Under the pieces are notes generated by a model. The model searched no databases and had not been told where the DNA came from. It saw nothing but the letters and a program-made list of their open reading frames with translations. From the NCBI GenBank assembly GCA_028717265.1, contig JAQUOE010000011.1, positions 9,976-44,545 on the forward strand: a stretch of DNA of 34,570 nt, in the 5' to 3' direction. Position numbers and translations under genes: made by a program. Shown here piece by piece: positions 29,484 to 34,570 of the stretch (positions are counted from its first letter, which is position 1; every line of letters starts with the position of its first letter). Source of the DNA: Actinomycetota bacterium. GTDB lineage: Bacteria; Actinomycetota; Humimicrobiia; Humimicrobiales; Humimicrobiaceae.

Positions 29484-30308
29484 ATGAAACAGATGCTTTC
29501 AATTGAATTTAGAAATTGTATTAATAGAAGAGAATTCAAGATTGTTTTCCTGATTTTATTCCTTATTTCTATTGCCGCATATTTAATAGAATGCTTTAAA
29601 TATTATGGTGGGAACTTAAGCTCCATAAGATCAGCATACGATGCGTGTATTGTAAAGAGTAGTTATTCACTCTTTATAATACAATTTGAAGCCTTTCTTG
29701 CGCCTATACTGGCTTTACCTGTATATTCAGATTCATATTATACTGATTGCAGATGTGGAGTGCATAAATATATAATGACAAGGACCAATATGAAGACCTA
29801 TATAGCATCTAAAGGTATTATAATATTTACAGTTACTTTTTTTATTTTTTTCATACCTTTATTAATAAATCAACTTTTAGCTTTTATAGCATTCCCCCTG
29901 AATGGTTATGATAACATATTTGGTCTTCCTTTATATTACCTTTATTACAACAAAGAATACCTCTTTGATTTTATAAGGCTACAATGGCCTTACCTTTTTA
30001 ATTTAATATGGATGTTTTTCCTGAGCCTGTTTGCAGGATTATTTGCTTTGCTGGGGTATTCCATGTACTTTATTTTTAAAAAAAATAGAATATCTGTACT
30101 TATAGGTTTGTATATGTTCTTTGTTTTATCGGAATTACTGTTAGCTTTGTTAGGTTTTTATAGACTGTCTTTATTAGAATATATGTTTTCCACTACAAGA
30201 GGATATCCCTTAATTATGGTGCTGTGGGTCTTAGTATTATTGATACCAGCTATTTCCATAATAGCTACTAAAGGCGTAAATGATGAACCAGATATTAGCA
30301 AGAAATAG
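29484..30308 (+). CDS. ABC-2-like transporter membrane subunit 1
   Basis: Multi-TM; MLSIEFRNCINRREFKIVFLILFLISIAAYLIE...; ATG 29484 with AAAGGTGAT upstream. Confidence 0.72.
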   Translation: MKQMLSIEFRNCINRREFKIVFLILFLISIAAYLIECFKYYGGNLSSIRSAYDACIVKSSYSLFIIQFEAFLAPILALPVYSDSYYTDCRCGVHKYIMTRTNMKTYIASKGIIIFTVTFFIFFIPLLINQLLAFIAFPLNGYDNIFGLPLYYLYYNKEYLFDFIRLQWPYLFNLIWMFFLSLFAGLFALLGYSMYFIFKKNRISVLIGLYMFFVLSELLLALLGFYRLSLLEYMFSTTRGYPLIMVLWVLVLLIPAISIIATKGVNDEPDISKK

Positions 30309-31068
30309 AACTGTCAAAATAAAAAAGATTCATAGGCTTCTGGCCAGAACCCTTCTTAAATCTAAAAGGTTGTACATATTTATAGCTCTTATATTAATAG
30401 CATCGTTAGGAGTTGGATGGCACTATCGTGCTGTTACGGCAAACACTGAAAATAAAAATGATATGCTGCTTTCAATATACCAGGATACTTTATCAACAAT
30501 AACTATTTTAATTATAATTGTGCCATTTTTCTTATATCTGATCGAATTCGTTGTGGAAGTATTTAATAAATGTAATGTTTTACTAAAATACAGGAATTTA
30601 AAAGAATGGTGGTATGATGAAAATATATCAATGCTTATTTTCTCAGTTATATTTACTTTCATAATAAATCTTGTGATATTGATTATCATATTATTTATCG
30701 GGAAAATAAGTATTATTGATATTAATATGATAAAGTTCCTTATTGTAGGATTCTTTCTTCAAATTGCTGGTTTTCTGATACTATCAAGTATATTTAATAT
30801 TGTAGTCCTTTTAGTCAATCATCCTTTTTTAGGTTTCCCGATTACTTATTTTATTATTCTACCGTTTAGTCTTATAGGATATATATTTCATAATTCAAGA
30901 GCCTCGATGCTTGCGCTCAATGAGTATATGTTTCTTGGATATAAAGAAAATATCATAATAAACATTGATGACATTTTTAAAATTCTCTGGTTAGTTCTTA
31001 TTTATTTAATAATTTGCTTAATCGGTTACTTTATTGTTAAAGACAAAGATATATATTGGAAGGCTTAA
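30280..31068 (+). CDS. ABC-2-like transporter membrane subunit 2
   Basis: Multi-TM; overlaps the previous gene by 29 nt; syntenic with an ABC ATPase. Confidence 0.68.
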   Translation: MMNQILARNRTVKIKKIHRLLARTLLKSKRLYIFIALILIASLGVGWHYRAVTANTENKNDMLLSIYQDTLSTITILIIIVPFFLYLIEFVVEVFNKCNVLLKYRNLKEWWYDENISMLIFSVIFTFIINLVILIIILFIGKISIIDINMIKFLIVGFFLQIAGFLILSSIFNIVVLLVNHPFLGFPITYFIILPFSLIGYIFHNSRASMLALNEYMFLGYKENIIINIDDIFKILWLVLIYLIICLIGYFIVKDKDIYWKA

Positions 31069-31071
31069 TAA

Positions 31072-31884
31072 ATGAATATATTTTCCCTTAACTGGAAAAT
31101 GATGCGCGGAGTTTTTAAAAGTTTCTTTCTTGGTGTTGGGCTTATTGCGATAATAGGAGTATATAATGTTCATACATGTATAATTTTTGAATCAAAATAT
31201 TTAGAAAGTTTGTTTCTTTTATCATTTGGTCATTTGGGACTGGATGACATAATCATCATCATGATATTGTTATGGATTACACCACAATTATTTTTAATAT
31301 GGATATTAAGAGACTGTATCAGTAGTGAACTTGATGCAAGTGCAGCTTATATATTCACGAGAACCAAAAAGAGATCTGGATGGCTTTTATCTAAGCTTCT
31401 ATTTCTATTCATAATAAATCTTCTATACTGGCTAATCCAGTTTACTGTATTATATTTGATCGGTATCATAACTGGATTTGGCTTTTATAATATACAGGAA
31501 GGGATCCTATTGATCTTCAGGCAATATGTTCTGATGGTACTATTAAGTTATTTTTATATTTTAATTGTTAATATTTTATCTCTAAAAAGCAATGTGATAA
31601 TAGGTTTTTTTACAGCAGTTTCTATAAACATAATCTCAATTCTTATATCTCCTTTTTTTTATAAGTATTTAGAGAAAGGTCCAGTTCTGATAAAGTTGTT
31701 GCCTTCAAGTCAGGCCATAGTCACATGGCATGATTCGATAACCGGGTTTTCCAATAAGCTTGGCTTATTCGAATTCAGATTAAGCGGTTTTAGTATTATT
31801 TATTCTTTAGTTTACCTAATTATTTTTTGCCTTGCATTTATAATTTACGGGTGTTATTCGATTGAGCATATGGATATCGTTTAA
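31072..31884 (+). CDS. ABC-2-like transporter membrane subunit 3
   Basis: Multi-TM; MNIFSLNWKMMRGVFKSFFLGVGLIAIIGVYN...; begins 3 nt after the previous stop codon. Confidence 0.68.
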   Translation: MNIFSLNWKMMRGVFKSFFLGVGLIAIIGVYNVHTCIIFESKYLESLFLLSFGHLGLDDIIIIMILLWITPQLFLIWILRDCISSELDASAAYIFTRTKKRSGWLLSKLLFLFIINLLYWLIQFTVLYLIGIITGFGFYNIQEGILLIFRQYVLMVLLSYFYILIVNILSLKSNVIIGFFTAVSINIISILISPFFYKYLEKGPVLIKLLPSSQAIVTWHDSITGFSNKLGLFEFRLSGFSIIYSLVYLIIFCLAFIIYGCYSIEHMDIV

Positions 31885-31904
31885 GATAACAGGAGGTATA
31901 AAAT

Positions 31905-32552
31905 ATGGATTTTATAGAAATTGTAAATCTAAATAAAGTGATTGGTGGAAAGGACATTTTAGTGGATGTTAATTTAAAATTGGAGCCTGGTAAAATATAT
32001 ATTTTTTGTGGCAGAAACGGATCAGGCAAGACGATGCTTTTCAGAGCTATGTGTGGTTTGATTAAGCCAACATCCGGGGAGATTAAAATAAACGGTAAGA
32101 TACTACATAAGGATATGTCATTTCCCAAAAGTGTGGGAGTAATAATAGAATCCCCAGGGTTCTGGGATTATTATACAGGCTTTGAAAATTTAAAGATACT
32201 TGCATCCATAAAGAATGTTATAACAGACGATGAAATAAAAGAAGCAATTACAAGAGTAGGGCTGGAACCGGAAGATAACCGTATATATAAAAAATATTCC
32301 ATGGGAATGAAGCAAAGGCTTGCCATAGCTCAGGCTATAATGGAAAAGCCGGATTTGCTTATTTTGGATGAACCTGCAGATTCATTGGATGAAGACGGAA
32401 AGGAACTTTTTAGAAACTTATTGCTGGAAGAAAAAGCAAGAGGCGTAACCATACTCATTGCTCTTCCTGATAAAGAGGACATTGATTTTTTATTTGATTA
32501 TCAATTTAAAGTAAGAGACGGTAAAGTAACGCCTGGGGATATACAACAATAA
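31905..32552 (+). CDS. ABC transporter ATP-binding protein, BcrA/CcmA-like
   Basis: Walker A GRNGSGKT, signature YSMGMKQRLAIAQAI, Walker B LLILDEPADSLD; RBS AGGAGG upstream. Confidence 0.93.
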   Translation: MDFIEIVNLNKVIGGKDILVDVNLKLEPGKIYIFCGRNGSGKTMLFRAMCGLIKPTSGEIKINGKILHKDMSFPKSVGVIIESPGFWDYYTGFENLKILASIKNVITDDEIKEAITRVGLEPEDNRIYKKYSMGMKQRLAIAQAIMEKPDLLILDEPADSLDEDGKELFRNLLLEEKARGVTILIALPDKEDIDFLFDYQFKVRDGKVTPGDIQQ

Positions 32553-32563
32553 GGGAGAGAACG

Positions 32564-33316
32564 ATGAAGAAGGGCGATAAGGTAATAGTAATTTTGGTAA
32601 GTCTAATTTTAATAGTGAGCGTAGTTGTGGGATTTATGACGAGGCAGTCTTATTATGATGATACAGATTTTAATAAGGCGGTAGAAAACATTGATAGTTT
32701 TGATGTGGAACTTGAACCCATTTCGCTTTTCCCGGAAGATCCATTTTTGAGCACACTCGGGGAACAATACGGGCAGGAAGACATAAATAGTTTTTCTGAA
32801 TTGCAAGATAAATCCGATTTAATTGTTAAGGTAATACCAACAGATGATAGAAAAGTGCTTTTTGCAAGAACCATACTTTCCAAGGTGAAAGTACTGGATG
32901 TATATAAAGGGAAAGATATAACAGCCAGTGATAACCTTTATATTTATGAACCCTGTAACATCCAATTTGGCAAAGCTGAGCTTTATGAGTCCTATGATGG
33001 GTATATATTTATGCATAAAGCCAGGGAATATGTACTTTTTTTGAAGAAATTAAATGTACCGGAGGGTTATAGATATAGAGGAAAAGAAAAAATAAGTTAT
33101 GTATTAACATCTATGGCTTTTGGGAAATACTCTGTACAAGCTTACGGACATACTGAGATTATAGATGAGGATAGAGTAAATCCCTACATAGCAGATAAAA
33201 CTATAAAATTTGCTGAAATAAAGGATATGAATTTAATAGCTATTAGGATGGAGACATTAAAAAAATACAATAAAATAAAAGAACAACTGATAGCACAGGA
33301 TATGATAGACCCGTAA
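32564..33316 (+). CDS. Membrane-anchored extracytoplasmic protein of unknown function
   Basis: N-terminal TM (VIVILVSLILIVSVVVGFM), then a hydrophilic domain with SDLIVKV...VKVLDVYKG...YVLFLKKL. 11-nt gap to the ABC ATPase, AGGGAGAG RBS. Confidence 0.72.
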   Translation: MKKGDKVIVILVSLILIVSVVVGFMTRQSYYDDTDFNKAVENIDSFDVELEPISLFPEDPFLSTLGEQYGQEDINSFSELQDKSDLIVKVIPTDDRKVLFARTILSKVKVLDVYKGKDITASDNLYIYEPCNIQFGKAELYESYDGYIFMHKAREYVLFLKKLNVPEGYRYRGKEKISYVLTSMAFGKYSVQAYGHTEIIDEDRVNPYIADKTIKFAEIKDMNLIAIRMETLKKYNKIKEQLIAQDMIDP

Positions 33317-33526
33317 GCCAAGACAAGACATGTAAACTTTCTATGGTTAGCTTGAATCGCAATATAAGCTTTGAAACACATTTATATAAAAAGTTCACCT
33401 TGCTGCCCCTCTTGGCCATTTGCTAATTTAATCTAGTCCAGGAAAATGAAAATCAGGCAACCTCACAATACAGCGGAAATTTGCAAACGAAAGAATGTAA
33501 TAATTAAGTTAAAGTTCTGAAAAATC

Positions 33527-33545
33527 CCTTAGAAAAGTTCTAAGG
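33527..33545. repeat. Perfect inverted repeat CCTTAGA-aaagt-TCTAAGG
   Basis: 7-bp arms, 5-nt loop, read directly. Confidence 0.65.
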
Positions 33546-33705
33546 CGGGACTCCGAGGCACTAAGTAGTCTAAGGCTATTCTACTAAAAGGTATTACTGG
33601 ATGCAAGTCATTTTTCTATTTAACTTAATATCTGTTTCATGCAGGACGAGTCTTTAATCCCTTAAAATTTTTATATTTTGATTTTATTGTAATATAATTT
33701 TTAAC

Positions 33706-34570
33706 ATGGTTAATAAAGCAAATTCAAATTCAGACAAAATAAAAATAATTTATAAGTGGGAGAATTATACAAATAATTTTGAATTATTGTTATTTGATGA
33801 TGATATTTTGACTTTAATTTTTGTAATCGATGAAACTATACCAAGTTTTAGAAAAGGTTATGAAGGAAGTAAATTACTCAACTTATATATAGATTTATTG
33901 AAAAAAGCAGATGAGAAAATAAATAAGAATTTTATTAATTTTTATGATTCAGCTATTAGTAAAAAATCAAAAAAATTATTAATTAAAAATAAAAAGAAAA
34001 ATCCTCCAATTATATTTAAAAAATATAAGAAAAAAGAAACTATAATTAAAAACTTGCAAAAAATAATTTGCCTATATAGGAACATTTTTAATCCTAACAA
34101 TATATTAAATTTTATAAGTAATAATTTTGAAGACAATACAATATTAGAGATTTACTTAAGATACTACTTAAAATCTTTAATCTATTTTAACGAGCATAAA
34201 CCTAAAAAACTAGATGATCGATTATATAAAAATATTATTAAAAATACTTTTTCCAAAGTAACAAACAACATCAAAGATATTTTAAATGCCAACAAGGAAA
34301 TAATAGCACGATATTATTTAGATATAATAAATAAGATAATTGAAGATATTAAAGGTACAGAAAATTTTGAGTTCAAAAAATTTAAAGAGGTTTTAGAAGG
34401 AGGCCATGGAGACCTAAATAAAAATTATTATATTAAAATTATTAAGTTCCTTTTCAAGGATCAAATAAATTTAAATAAAGAAAATATTGAACAAGAGTAT
34501 AAGAAAGTTTTGAGCGAATTTATTCTAAGGACTCTTTTTATTCTTATTTCTAACCCATTACTTTTTAATC
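33706..34570 (+). CDS. Lys/Ile/Asn-rich protein of unknown function, truncated by window end
   Basis: 288 sense codons without a stop: MVNKANSNSDKIKIIYKWENYTNNFELLLFDDDILTLIFVIDETIPSFRKGYEGSKLL...; absent from the ORF track because it has no stop in the window. Confidence 0.78.
   Translation, partial: MVNKANSNSDKIKIIYKWENYTNNFELLLFDDDILTLIFVIDETIPSFRKGYEGSKLLNLYIDLLKKADEKINKNFINFYDSAISKKSKKLLIKNKKKNPPIIFKKYKKKETIIKNLQKIICLYRNIFNPNNILNFISNNFEDNTILEIYLRYYLKSLIYFNEHKPKKLDDRLYKNIIKNTFSKVTNNIKDILNANKEIIARYYLDIINKIIEDIKGTENFEFKKFKEVLEGGHGDLNKNYYIKIIKFLFKDQINLNKENIEQEYKKVLSEFILRTLFILISNPLLFN

Noticed and set aside
33942-34136. Minus-strand 64-aa hydrophobic ORF near the window end
   Set aside because: Antisense to the 288-codon open frame; hydrophobicity is the expected reverse complement of Lys/Asn-rich AT-rich codons.

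Overview
Window of a low-GC bacterial chromosome, mostly minus-strand metabolic genes from about 1 to 26.6 kb and an AT-rich accessory segment from about 26.7 kb to the end. Core part: GH1 (cut by the window start), GH94 cellobiose phosphorylase, LacI regulator, MsmK/MalK-type ABC ATPase, pterin-binding methyltransferase, hisC, hisD, queH, lgt, ccdA, tlpA-like, an iron-sulfur flavoprotein interrupted by an in-frame amber codon, 2-oxoacid:ferredoxin oxidoreductase beta and alpha, an MFS/UMF1 transporter, a CoA-disulfide-reductase-like/rhodanese fusion, a copper P-type ATPase whose metal-binding domain is a separate cistron, YtxH, an alpha/beta hydrolase, a DUF362 ferredoxin protein, a terpenoid-cyclase-fold protein, a membrane protein with an amphipathic N-terminus, and a PfkB kinase. 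Accessory part: a zinc-ribbon membrane protein, a beta-helix lipoprotein bracketed by two decayed tyrosine-recombinase N-termini, then a compact plus-strand cluster (exported small protein, three ABC-2-like membrane proteins, an ABC ATPase with an atypical H-loop, an anchored extracytoplasmic protein), and a very AT-rich ORF running off the window end. The 28.9-33.3 kb cluster is the best candidate for an undescribed system. No rRNA, tRNA or CRISPR array was recognised. All family calls come from reading motifs; no searches were run.
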